Shown here: in pieces, positions 36,303-44,512 of the stretch
How positions within the stretch are numbered: position 1 is the stretch's first letter
Layout of the letters: each line of letters starts with the position of its first letter
Translations under genes and position numbers: made by a program
Assembly (NCBI GenBank): GCA_965201045.1
Contig: OZ241746.1
Location: 4,402,001 to 4,466,000 of the forward strand
Source of the DNA: JAPORK01 sp026710285
GTDB taxonomy: Bacteria > Pseudomonadota > Gammaproteobacteria > Pseudomonadales > Endozoicomonadaceae
DNA: 64,000 nt
Reading direction: 5' to 3'
Notes under the pieces: generated by a model
What the model was told of the DNA's origin: nothing
The model's input: only the letters and a program-made list of their open reading frames with translations
Database searches by the model: none

Positions 36303-37663
36303 TATACTCCCCGGGTAATCTTTAATTTTGCTGTAACCTGTTTCATTTCTCTGCTATTGTTTGCATCTGACATCAACACTGATAATCTTTTTTTACGTAA
36401 AACAGCCATATAGCTTTCTATTTCTTCATAGCCAGGTGCTGTAACCACCAGCATGAAATGGTTGCCTTTTTCATTATATTCTATTCCGTTCAGTACAACT
36501 TTTTTCTGTGTTATCTCAGGTACAGAGATTTGCTTTAAAAGGTCAAAAAAGGTATTAGACTGAGTTGGTTTATTGATATTGCGTAATTTCCTTTCCAGGC
36601 TGGTACGAACATCAACCACGGAGTTATCCTGCGGAAACTGTTTTTTATAGAGAGACAGCGCTTCAGACTGAAAAGCATCAGACTTATAACGATAGAATAA
36701 TGCACTGCCTGCAGAGAATAAAACTTCTGTCGCTAACCATATACAGGCAACAACAGCTATCCGTTTCCATGCATCCCAGTGTTTTCTGATCCGCTTATAG
36801 CAGGCAAATGCACCGGTTCTCAAATTACTCAGTGTGCGTTTTTTTATACTGTGTGATAATCTTTCAGTCAGCAATGAAAAATAACCGTCTTCCTGTTGTA
36901 AAGTCTGCTTATCTACAGTAATAAAAGGATAGTGTTGTTGCAGATAGTTTTCGATTGTACAACTGCCTTCTGTATCATCACTGAGTTGGTATAAGGTAAT
37001 TTGCTCTGTAACCGTAGCATTTGAAGTCTGAAGATCTTCATCTTGCGGATCAGGTGCTGTGCTTTCTTCTACAGACAAAAGCTGATCAGCAACCAGCAGA
37101 AAAGCATCTCTGTCAAGCGTTACAGCAGGACGTTCTGGCGGACAGACATGGACATAATTATTTTCAACAAATAGTGCCAGGTGGCTGTTTTCTTTACCAT
37201 TATGACCAAAGAGTTGATTTTCAGTCACAATTTTTACTGGCTCACAGTTGTGTTGTGTCATTAATTCAATCAGTTGCTTTAATAGTTCAACCGGAGCCGC
37301 TGTAACATTAATCTCATTACTATTCTTCATCTGATAGATAAAATGGAAATCTTCAATATCTGTGACCAAATGTTCTTCCAGCAAAAAGGGAACCGTTGCA
37401 TTTAAATGTTTTTTCTGCGCAGCAGTAACTGCCAGCTGGTAAGTGCTTACTAATGTACCCGGTAAGAGTAAAATAGTACTGTCTGTAAAAGGCATTTTAT
37501 TTTCAGGCAGAGAACAGTTTGCAAGCCACTCTTTTAATTCTGACCAACCGCCCTCATGAACATTGTCCTGCACATTGCCTTTTAAATCTGTTTTTGCCCA
37601 CTGGATGGGCATACCTTTTTCACCAGCAGTTGCTTTAATTCTAACTATAAGATAGTTGTCCAT
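36302..37663 (-). CDS. gspL: Type II secretion system protein GspL
   Basis: 453 aa. It has a cytoplasmic actin-like N-terminal domain that recruits the ATPase GspE, one membrane helix at about 305-325 (IAVVACIWLATEVLFSAGSALF) and a periplasmic domain (KLRNINKPTQSNTFFDLLKQ, IEYNEKGNHFMLVV) that pairs with GspM. Low sequence conservation is normal for GspL; order and topology support the call. Four bases separate it from gspK. Confidence 0.88.
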   Translation of the reverse strand: MDNYLIVRIKATAGEKGMPIQWAKTDLKGNVQDNVHEGGWSELKEWLANCSLPENKMPFTDSTILLLPGTLVSTYQLAVTAAQKKHLNATVPFLLEEHLVTDIEDFHFIYQMKNSNEINVTAAPVELLKQLIELMTQHNCEPVKIVTENQLFGHNGKENSHLALFVENNYVHVCPPERPAVTLDRDAFLLVADQLLSVEESTAPDPQDEDLQTSNATVTEQITLYQLSDDTEGSCTIENYLQQHYPFITVDKQTLQQEDGYFSLLTERLSHSIKKRTLSNLRTGAFACYKRIRKHWDAWKRIAVVACIWLATEVLFSAGSALFYRYKSDAFQSEALSLYKKQFPQDNSVVDVRTSLERKLRNINKPTQSNTFFDLLKQISVPEITQKKVVLNGIEYNEKGNHFMLVVTAPGYEEIESYMAVLRKKRLSVLMSDANNSREMKQVTAKLKITRGV

Positions 37664-37667
37664 TATA

Positions 37668-38630
37668 TTACTGATCCCTTACAGATCGCCTTAGTATCGA
37701 TATCCATTGTGGATAATCACCTTCATTTCGTCGTATTACTGCAACATCACCTTGATCATTTTTAGCCAGTAATGTGTGTAAATAGTAAATTGTATCATTA
37801 TAAACAGCTTTAATATAAACGCTAAAGAACTGACTGGATAACGTAAGCTGAAGCTTATTCCAGTTAATATTTTTATTTTTCATCATAGGCAACTGTTTTA
37901 TTTCGTTTATATTTTGAAAACCTGTTTCTCCACGCAGGCTTACAAACTCTTCTGCTTCTGTTGAAGAAAAACCATCAAAGATCATCGGTAACAGTTCTCG
38001 TGGTACCGTGTTTAAATTTATTCCGGCTTTATCCGGAAGTATTGTCACAAAGGGTCTTAGCTTTTTATATTCTTCATCACTGAGTATTTGCATTAACTTT
38101 ATTTCTGATACATCACTAAGCGATACTCCCGATGCAAGAATGGGTGATTCCAGCGATCCATAGTACTGGTTTTCTTCCATTAATGTTTGTGGATCAGAAT
38201 TTCCCCACCGGTGCACTTTTTCTGCCAGTAGTGGATTCATCTCTAATTGTGTTAATAATCGCTTTAACATATCAACCCGATACTCACTATTTTTTCCATG
38301 GAGTGAATTTAAATTCAAGAGTGCCTGTTCGTCAATTATCTCTATCTCAACCTGACCGCCTTCCATTTCCAGTTGATGATCATCAGCCCATGTTTCAAAC
38401 CAGTGAGTTACACTATCTCTTTGCACTGGTTTGTCCCGGAGGAGTGCAATTGCATACTGTTCAGCACCCTGCGCATAATATTTTACCTGTTGATGCTGTA
38501 AAAAATCATACTGCTTTTCTGTATTACGGTGAAGCTGAGTAACAACAGTAACAGCAATACTTGTGATCACTGCAAACATTGATAAAACAAATAATAACGC
38601 AACCCCCCGTTGCTTATCTGCTGATGTCAT
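37668..38630 (-). CDS. gspK: Type II secretion minor pseudopilin GspK
   Basis: About 320 aa, the largest minor pseudopilin, forming the tip of the pseudopilus with GspI and GspJ. The prepilin leader DKQRG is followed by VALLFVLSMFAVITSIAV, and as usual for GspK there is no Glu at +5. The alpha domain includes LLNLNSLHG and INLNTVPRELLPMIF. The ATG at 38630 (MTSADKQRG) is preferred; an upstream ATG at 38651 lies within the gspJ end. Confidence 0.92.
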   Translation of the reverse strand: MTSADKQRGVALLFVLSMFAVITSIAVTVVTQLHRNTEKQYDFLQHQQVKYYAQGAEQYAIALLRDKPVQRDSVTHWFETWADDHQLEMEGGQVEIEIIDEQALLNLNSLHGKNSEYRVDMLKRLLTQLEMNPLLAEKVHRWGNSDPQTLMEENQYYGSLESPILASGVSLSDVSEIKLMQILSDEEYKKLRPFVTILPDKAGINLNTVPRELLPMIFDGFSSTEAEEFVSLRGETGFQNINEIKQLPMMKNKNINWNKLQLTLSSQFFSVYIKAVYNDTIYYLHTLLAKNDQGDVAVIRRNEGDYPQWISILRRSVRDQ

Positions 38631-38640
38631 TTCTGCCCTT

Positions 38641-39444
38641 TTAATTCCCATAACCTCTCATCAGACCGTATCTTCTCTGAACATTGTCGTTGCCTTGATT
38701 CTCATAACCTTTCATCATACCGTATCTTTTCTGATCCTGGTCATTGTTAGCTTGAGCTACTATAGTATTTATTTTTTCAGGCGGTGCATCAACACCCCGA
38801 AACCACCACTTTAACTCTCCATACTGCTGATGACTGAGTCGCAAATAAATACCTTTTGGCAGCAATACCATGCCTGTTTGTCGCTTTTCAGAGGCAGGAG
38901 GCCAGCTTTTAGTCCATTTTTTTTTCTGATCAAGAAAATGCATATTCGCACCGGTTACACCCTCCATCAGGACTTGTCGTACCGGAGGCTGATCTGTTAC
39001 TGAGTCCAACGTAAACCATATAGATCTTATCAGCTTTTCGGATTCCACAGTATACATTACTCTTATAAGATCGCTGCGTACTTCACGGGTTAAGTTATAG
39101 TGACCCGATCGGGTAAAGGTCATTAATATTTGTTTATCTGGTTTGTTCGCGCCTCCTGACATAGCAGGCTGTTGATTATTTGCACTATCTCTGACCGGTC
39201 TTGCTATCATATGCATAAGGTCTTTTTCAATAATCAGATGTGCTTTTTGTATTGTATTAAGTTTTGACCACACACCATTGGTGGTCTTTTGTGCTTCTGT
39301 TGATGTGGTCAATAGCTGATAACAGGCTGTTGCCAGAATTGCAAAAATTGCAATCGCTATCATTAACTCCAGCAGAGTAAATCCCCTTGCTGTGTTATCT
39401 GCAACAATATTGTCAGATGCAAATCTATCGTTAAATATTTCCAT
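38641..39444 (-). CDS. gspJ: Type II secretion minor pseudopilin GspJ
   Basis: About 267 aa. Prepilin signature ARG then FTLLELMIAIAIFAILATA with the conserved Glu5. The start is chosen at the second of two ATGs (39444), which sits 6 bases after AGGA; it overlaps nothing but the gspI stop region. The C-terminus carries an unusual imperfect duplication (RYGMMKGYEN, then RYGLMRGYGN), encoded by a DNA repeat at about 38645-38745. Confidence 0.92.
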   Translation of the reverse strand: MEIFNDRFASDNIVADNTARGFTLLELMIAIAIFAILATACYQLLTTSTEAQKTTNGVWSKLNTIQKAHLIIEKDLMHMIARPVRDSANNQQPAMSGGANKPDKQILMTFTRSGHYNLTREVRSDLIRVMYTVESEKLIRSIWFTLDSVTDQPPVRQVLMEGVTGANMHFLDQKKKWTKSWPPASEKRQTGMVLLPKGIYLRLSHQQYGELKWWFRGVDAPPEKINTIVAQANNDQDQKRYGMMKGYENQGNDNVQRRYGLMRGYGN

Positions 39445-39865
39445 CATTTTCCTGTTTATCAACGGTGGAATTATTTTTTCCTACAAATCCAGTCAGACTG
39501 TAAACTTTTGTACTCTCTTTCTTTTTTTCTTTTAAAAATATATGGATATTGACTTTATAAACAGAAGGATGTTCCCATTCAGTCACTACCGATTGTATAT
39601 ACCATGAGCGATTGAAATACTGTTCAGACTGACCATAGGTTTTAGGTTCTAGCAAGGCTCTTTTGATGTATAACTGCTTCAGATGTTCTTCTGCTACCTG
39701 GCTGGCAAGGATTTTATCCTGCACTTGTTTTGTATGGCGTACTGACTGACCACCAGAAAAAACTAATGCAGCAGCCGCTATAGAAAAGACAGCCAGCGCA
39801 ATCAGCACTTCCAGTAAAGTAAAGCCCCGGGCAGCTTTTTGACAAACAGTATTGCTATTGCGCAA
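39431..39865 (-). CDS. gspI: Type II secretion minor pseudopilin GspI
   Basis: 144 aa. Leader KAARG followed by FTLLEVLIALAVFSIAAAA with Glu5, then a small globular domain. The only start in frame before the leader is TTG at 39865, with GGGG about 9 bases upstream, since a stop codon lies just before. It overlaps gspH and gspJ slightly, consistent with coupled translation. Confidence 0.92.
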   Translation of the reverse strand: MRNSNTVCQKAARGFTLLEVLIALAVFSIAAAALVFSGGQSVRHTKQVQDKILASQVAEEHLKQLYIKRALLEPKTYGQSEQYFNRSWYIQSVVTEWEHPSVYKVNIHIFLKEKKKESTKVYSLTGFVGKNNSTVDKQENDGNI

Positions 39866-40343
39866 AAGAGGTTACCCCATCACTCTTCAATGTTTTTGAT
39901 ATTGTATTGTTATCTTTGATAAAAAAAGTTACATTAACCGGTGTCATTATACCATCAGCATAAAAAACAATGGCAGGACCCTGTGCTGCTTCTTTTAAAA
40001 GATTCTCCGTATTATTATCATCAAGTGTCGCTGTAATATTTTCAGGTAAACGATAGGGCGCCCAGGTTTTGTCAGATAGTGGTTGCCATTTTTCATCAGA
40101 ACGGTCCCACTTCCACCAGCGATACTGATTATCTTCCAAAGAAAAGCCCAATTCACTACCTGACAATAATGCTTTTTCACTGGCTTTAGTAAAAAGAAAG
40201 CCGAGTTTTGATGATTCTGCAGCTACCGCTTTCTGACCATAGTTGCTATTGGGTATCACCGTGGCAACTCCGATAGTAATGCCAATTAACAGAATAACGA
40301 TCAGTAACTCAATGAGTGTGAAGCCAGCTGCTTGTTTTTGCAC
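39855..40343 (-). CDS. gspH: Type II secretion minor pseudopilin GspH
   Basis: 162 aa. Leader QKQAAG followed by FTLIELLIVILLIGITIGVA with Glu5. The globular part has an immunoglobulin-like minor-pseudopilin pattern and WRWWKWDRSDEKWQPL, similar to QYRWWxW in other GspH. It starts with GTG at 40343, one base after the gspG stop. Confidence 0.9.
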   Translation of the reverse strand: MQKQAAGFTLIELLIVILLIGITIGVATVIPNSNYGQKAVAAESSKLGFLFTKASEKALLSGSELGFSLEDNQYRWWKWDRSDEKWQPLSDKTWAPYRLPENITATLDDNNTENLLKEAAQGPAIVFYADGIMTPVNVTFFIKDNNTISKTLKSDGVTSFAQ

Positions 40344-40344
40344 T

Positions 40345-40827
40345 TTACTCGTCCCAGTTACCTATGGTTGCATTAGCGCCTTCTCCTTCTTGACGCCCGT
40401 TAGCACCTAATGAGTAAAGATCAAAACCGTTAGGATTTTTTATCCCAGGAAGTTCATATTGATAGGCACGTCCCCACGGATCTTTTGGTAACCGTTTAAG
40501 GTAGCCAGTATCACTCCAGTTAGCTGGTTCTGGTTCACCCTCTGGTTTGGTAACAAGCGCTTCAAGCCCCTGCTCTGTTGACGGATAATTACCATTATCC
40601 AGACGGTATAACTCTAACGCACTGGCAATAGCTTTAACATCACTGCGTGTTGCGGTCATTTTTGCCTGGTCCGGTCGGTTCATTATATTAGGTATAACTA
40701 ATGCCGCCAGTATCCCCAAAATAACCACAACAATCATAATTTCAATTAACGTAAAGCCACGTTGCAGCTTACGTCTCTTTTTAGTTTTTTCTGATTGCGA
40801 ACAGGTTAAATCATCAATAAAAGACAT
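40345..40827 (-). CDS. gspG: Type II secretion major pseudopilin GspG
   Basis: 160 aa. Leader KLQRG followed by FTLIEIMIVVVILGILAALV with Glu5. Then come the highly conserved GspG features TRSDVKAIASALELYRLDNG, YPSTEQGLEAL, LPKDPWGRAYQYELPG and DLYSLGANG, where Asp residues bind calcium in known GspG. The leader peptide (23 residues) is longer than usual. ATG at 40827 with GGAG upstream. Confidence 0.96.
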   Translation of the reverse strand: MSFIDDLTCSQSEKTKKRRKLQRGFTLIEIMIVVVILGILAALVIPNIMNRPDQAKMTATRSDVKAIASALELYRLDNGNYPSTEQGLEALVTKPEGEPEPANWSDTGYLKRLPKDPWGRAYQYELPGIKNPNGFDLYSLGANGRQEGEGANATIGNWDE

Positions 40828-40870
40828 TACTGGCTTTCTCCTTCAAAATAAATTTCCATTGTAATCAAAA

Positions 40871-42103
40871 TTATCCACTAATCAATGTATTCATATTTAA
40901 AATTGGTAATAAAATCGCCAGCACAACAAGTAAAACGATTCCACCCATAATAACTAACACTAAAGGTTCAAGCAATCCTACCATTACAGCCATTTTACTT
41001 TCGAGTTCTGTTTGCTGATTTTGTGCGGTACGTTCCAGCATAGAGTCCAGTTCTCCGGTAGACTCACCACTTGCAATCATATGTAGCATCAGTGGCGGAA
41101 AATATCCGCTATTTTTTAATGAGCGATATAAGCTGCTACCTTCTCTGACCTGGCGTGCTGCATCTAAGACAGATTCTTTTATCTTATCGTTACCCACCAC
41201 CTGAGCAGAAATACCCAAAGCTTCTACAAGGGGAACCCCACTTTTAGTTAAAATGCTCAGTGTACTTGCAAACTGTGCAGTATTAAATGTTTTACTAAAT
41301 TTACCAATAAGCGGTAATCCTAATAATCGTGTATGCCATAACAGGCGTATTGATGGATAGGTAAGCATACGTGAAACTGCAAAAATAAGCAAAGCCAGCA
41401 AGCTGAAAATCCATGTCCACCAGCGCTGAAACCCTTCACTGGCACTAATTAACAGTTGAGTAATAACCGGCAGATCCTGACCACTGTCAATAAACACCTT
41501 AATAATATCAGGAACCACATACCCCAGCAAAAAGCTTACAATGCCTACCGATGCCAATATTAAAATAATGGGATATAACAATGCCAGCTGCACTTTTTGT
41601 TTTGACTGATTTTGTTTCTCTGCATGATCTGCCAGCTGTATTAAGACTTTGTCTAAATGTCCGGTATATTCTCCTGCTGAAATGGTTGCACGGTACATCT
41701 GTGGAAAATGGTGCGGGAAGGCATCAAGGCTTTTAGCCAGTGTAAATCCTTCCATGACCTGTGAACGTACCGAAAGGATAATATTTTTTATCCAGGTTTT
41801 TTCTTGCTGTGCTGCTACAGCAGCAAGCGCTTCTTCTATAGGCATGGCAGCCTGTATCAGCGTAGCCAGCTGACGTGTAAATAAAGCCAGTTGTGAAGTT
41901 GAAAGTTTTCGACCTAAAAAAGGAATTTTCCACTGTCTGGAAGTATTTACAATCTGCTTTTTTTCATTAACGGCTATAATGCTCAGAGGTGTAAAGCTCT
42001 GGTCACGCAAAAACTGACGAACCTGCCGCATGCTGTCTGCTTCATGAGTGCCCTTTTGTTGCTTTCCCTGCGCATTTAGCGCCCGATATTCAAAAACAGC
42101 CAT
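40871..42103 (-). CDS. gspF: Type II secretion inner-membrane platform protein GspF
   Basis: 410 aa polytopic protein with two homologous cytoplasmic GspF domains (about 70-195 and 275-395) and three membrane helices, near 170-190, 225-245 and 375-400 (MGGIVLLVVLAILLPIL). Landmarks are STSQLALFTRQLATLIQA, GEYTGHLDKVL, FASTLSILTKSGVPLVEAL and ASGESTGELDSML. Full length. Confidence 0.95.
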   Translation of the reverse strand: MAVFEYRALNAQGKQQKGTHEADSMRQVRQFLRDQSFTPLSIIAVNEKKQIVNTSRQWKIPFLGRKLSTSQLALFTRQLATLIQAAMPIEEALAAVAAQQEKTWIKNIILSVRSQVMEGFTLAKSLDAFPHHFPQMYRATISAGEYTGHLDKVLIQLADHAEKQNQSKQKVQLALLYPIILILASVGIVSFLLGYVVPDIIKVFIDSGQDLPVITQLLISASEGFQRWWTWIFSLLALLIFAVSRMLTYPSIRLLWHTRLLGLPLIGKFSKTFNTAQFASTLSILTKSGVPLVEALGISAQVVGNDKIKESVLDAARQVREGSSLYRSLKNSGYFPPLMLHMIASGESTGELDSMLERTAQNQQTELESKMAVMVGLLEPLVLVIMGGIVLLVVLAILLPILNMNTLISG

Positions 42104-42125
42104 TCTACCCTCTAACCAGCCTAGT

Positions 42126-43658
42126 TTATTCCTGATGTGTTACTCTGAGTATTTCTTCAAGCGTTGTGATGCCTGAAAGTACTTTTTGAGCACCATCCTC
42201 TTTAATACTTGTAAAACGTTTTCTCAGGTGTGTAACAATAGCATGTTCACCCTCATGCATATGAATCATTCGTCTGATTTCTTCATCTACAGGTACGATT
42301 TCATAAATACCTGTTCTGCCTTTATAGCCGTTAAACCGACACTCTTCACAACCTCTCGCATGATAAATTTCCGGTGGACGGGCACTACTCACGCCTAAGT
42401 GTTCACACTCTGCTTCATCGGCAATATACTTTTCTTTGCAATGTGAACATAACACTCTAATTAGTCTTTGTGCAATAACACCGGTCAGACTTGAGGATAA
42501 CAGAAAAGGTTCAACGCCCATATCCTGCAACCGGGCAATGGCACCTACAGCGGTGTTTGTATGCAGCGTAGATAACACTAAATGACCGGTTAAACTAGCC
42601 TGTACTGCAATTTCTGCTGTCTCTTTATCTCTGATTTCTCCCACCATTACCACATCAGGATCCTGACGCAGAATAGCTCTTAATCCTTTAGCAAACGTCA
42701 TTCCTACTTTGGTATTTACCTGGGTCTGACCAATACCTTCGAGATTATATTCCACTGGATCTTCCACCGTCAGAATATTACGGCAGGGATCATTTAATGT
42801 AGCAAGACCTGCATAAAGTGTGGTTGTTTTTCCGGAACCTGTAGGACCTGTAACCAGAATAATCCCGTGTGGCTGGGCCAACATTTGTTGCAAAATTTCC
42901 TTTTTATCAGGCAACAAACCCATATGTTCCAGTGTCAGACGACCAGCGGCTTTATCAAGCAGACGCAGCACTACCCGCTCTCCATTTCTTGAAGGTAGTG
43001 TAGATACCCGAACATCAACCTCTTTACCTGCAACCCGCAAAGAAATTCTGCCATCCTGCGGTATCCGTTTTTCAGCAATGTCCATTTTAGCCATCACTTT
43101 TATCCTGGAGACCAGCAAAGAAGCCAACGTTGGCTGCAAAGAAAGGACTTCTCTTAATACACCATCAATCCGATAACGGGCCACCATACGTGATTCAAAG
43201 GTTTCCAGATGAATGTCTGATGCACCCTCTTTGATCGATTCAGTCAGCAGTGCATTAATGAGTTTAATAACCGGTGCATCATCAGATTGTTCCATTAAAT
43301 CATCTATCGTTGGAACAACATCAGCTAAGGAGTTCAGATCAATATCATCTCCAATGCCGGCTACATGTTTCAATGAATCTGAACTGCTTTGATGATAAAT
43401 TTGCGTCATCAGTTCTGCAAAATGCTCACTTTCCAGCTGTTTATATTGCAGTGTACAGCCTGAAAATCTACGTATTTCAGCCAGCAGTTCAGGTGTCAGA
43501 TTATTTTCATAAATCAGGACAGGTTGATTTTTTTCTTCAGTTAAAATGACCCTGTGCCGTCGGGCAAAAGGAAAAGGTAACACTTTTATATCTAAAGGTA
43601 AATCATCCTCAGACAAACTGTCTGCTGATACTTCAGAATTTGTATTTTGTAAACTCAA
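42126..43658 (-). CDS. gspE: Type II secretion ATPase GspE
   Basis: 510 aa hexameric traffic ATPase. Walker A GPTGSGKTTTLYAG, Asp box LTVEDPVEYNL, Walker B DPDVVMVGEIRDKETAEIA, His box GHLVLSTLHTNTA, and the four-Cys zinc module CSHC...CEEC typical of GspE. No ATG is available; a TTG at 43658 is placed 8 bases after GGGGGA, so it is the likely start. First gene of the leftward operon, divergent from gspC. Confidence 0.95.
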   Translation of the reverse strand: MSLQNTNSEVSADSLSEDDLPLDIKVLPFPFARRHRVILTEEKNQPVLIYENNLTPELLAEIRRFSGCTLQYKQLESEHFAELMTQIYHQSSSDSLKHVAGIGDDIDLNSLADVVPTIDDLMEQSDDAPVIKLINALLTESIKEGASDIHLETFESRMVARYRIDGVLREVLSLQPTLASLLVSRIKVMAKMDIAEKRIPQDGRISLRVAGKEVDVRVSTLPSRNGERVVLRLLDKAAGRLTLEHMGLLPDKKEILQQMLAQPHGIILVTGPTGSGKTTTLYAGLATLNDPCRNILTVEDPVEYNLEGIGQTQVNTKVGMTFAKGLRAILRQDPDVVMVGEIRDKETAEIAVQASLTGHLVLSTLHTNTAVGAIARLQDMGVEPFLLSSSLTGVIAQRLIRVLCSHCKEKYIADEAECEHLGVSSARPPEIYHARGCEECRFNGYKGRTGIYEIVPVDEEIRRMIHMHEGEHAIVTHLRKRFTSIKEDGAQKVLSGITTLEEILRVTHQE

Positions 43659-43848
43659 TCGAATATTCCCCCATTACTTAACATGTAACTTTACTATTTT
43701 GTTGTCTATATTCTTACCGAAACAAGAAATTTTTTCATTATTTTTATTTTATTTTATATTTGGTGTATTATGGCGAATCCAGTATTATTTTTTAGTGGCG
43801 ATAAGTGAACTAAGCTAAATACTATTAGTATGACCAGGATTTTTACTT
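43659..43848. promoter_or_regulatory. Divergent control region between gspE and gspC
   Basis: 190 AT-rich bases that must carry promoters for both arms of the secretion system. It includes the ribosome sites GGGGGA for gspE and AGGA for gspC. No confident -35/-10 pair or operator was assigned. Confidence 0.45.
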
Positions 43849-44448
43849 ATGATTAAAACTTTAATGACAAGTGTATTGCACTTTTTTTCTTACCGCTACA
43901 AAGAGTTGCTTTTGGCTTTAATAATTGCAGGTACAGCAATTTCTTTGGGGCTGCAAAGTATCAACTTTGCAGAGGCAATCCAAATATTTTCATCTGCTAA
44001 GAATATTACTACGTCAGCAGTTACTGCCACAGAAAAAAACACACTGACTAATAATGATTTTTTACCTGTCTTTGGAATCGCCGGTAATAAAAAGGCAGTT
44101 AAACAGTTTATTCCTGCAACATCACTTAACCTAAAACTAAAAGGTATTCTTTCAAATGCGGACGATAACACCCTTTCCAGCGCCATCATTCAGGACGCAA
44201 GTGGAACAGAAAAACTTTATAAACAAGGGGATAAATTACCCGGTGGTGCTGTTCTGGAATCAGTTGAGAGCAATGCTGTTATCATACGTTACCTTGGAAA
44301 TCTGCAAAAAATTTTCTTTCCTGAAGAAAGTACGTCACCCTCTTTAACCTCAGCAGAACAATTTAAACAATCACAGGAACAGCAATATTCACAAATATTG
44401 TCAGACCGCAATGCAAAAATGAACCGGTTAGCTCGAAATTTAACATAA
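43849..44448 (+). CDS. gspC: Type II secretion protein GspC (short form without PDZ domain)
   Basis: 199 aa. One membrane helix (about 17-39, LLLALIIAGTAISLGLQSIN) and one periplasmic HR domain (SLNLKLKGILSNADD...AIIQDASGTEKLYKQGDKLPGGAVLESV) that contacts the secretin N0 domain. It stops soon after this domain with a polar tail (EQFKQSQEQQYSQILSDRNA) and lacks the PDZ or coiled-coil module present in many GspC. Followed 64 bases later by gspD. Confidence 0.9.
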   Translation: MIKTLMTSVLHFFSYRYKELLLALIIAGTAISLGLQSINFAEAIQIFSSAKNITTSAVTATEKNTLTNNDFLPVFGIAGNKKAVKQFIPATSLNLKLKGILSNADDNTLSSAIIQDASGTEKLYKQGDKLPGGAVLESVESNAVIIRYLGNLQKIFFPEESTSPSLTSAEQFKQSQEQQYSQILSDRNAKMNRLARNLT

Positions 44449-44512
44449 CAGAATATACACTTGTGTCGATTAACTAACATACTAGTAATTTATCCATGGA
44501 TACTGCCTTGAA

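Noticed and set aside
42820..43176. 118-codon plus-strand frame inside gspE
   Set aside because: It is antisense to the conserved Walker region of gspE, which fully explains the sequence.
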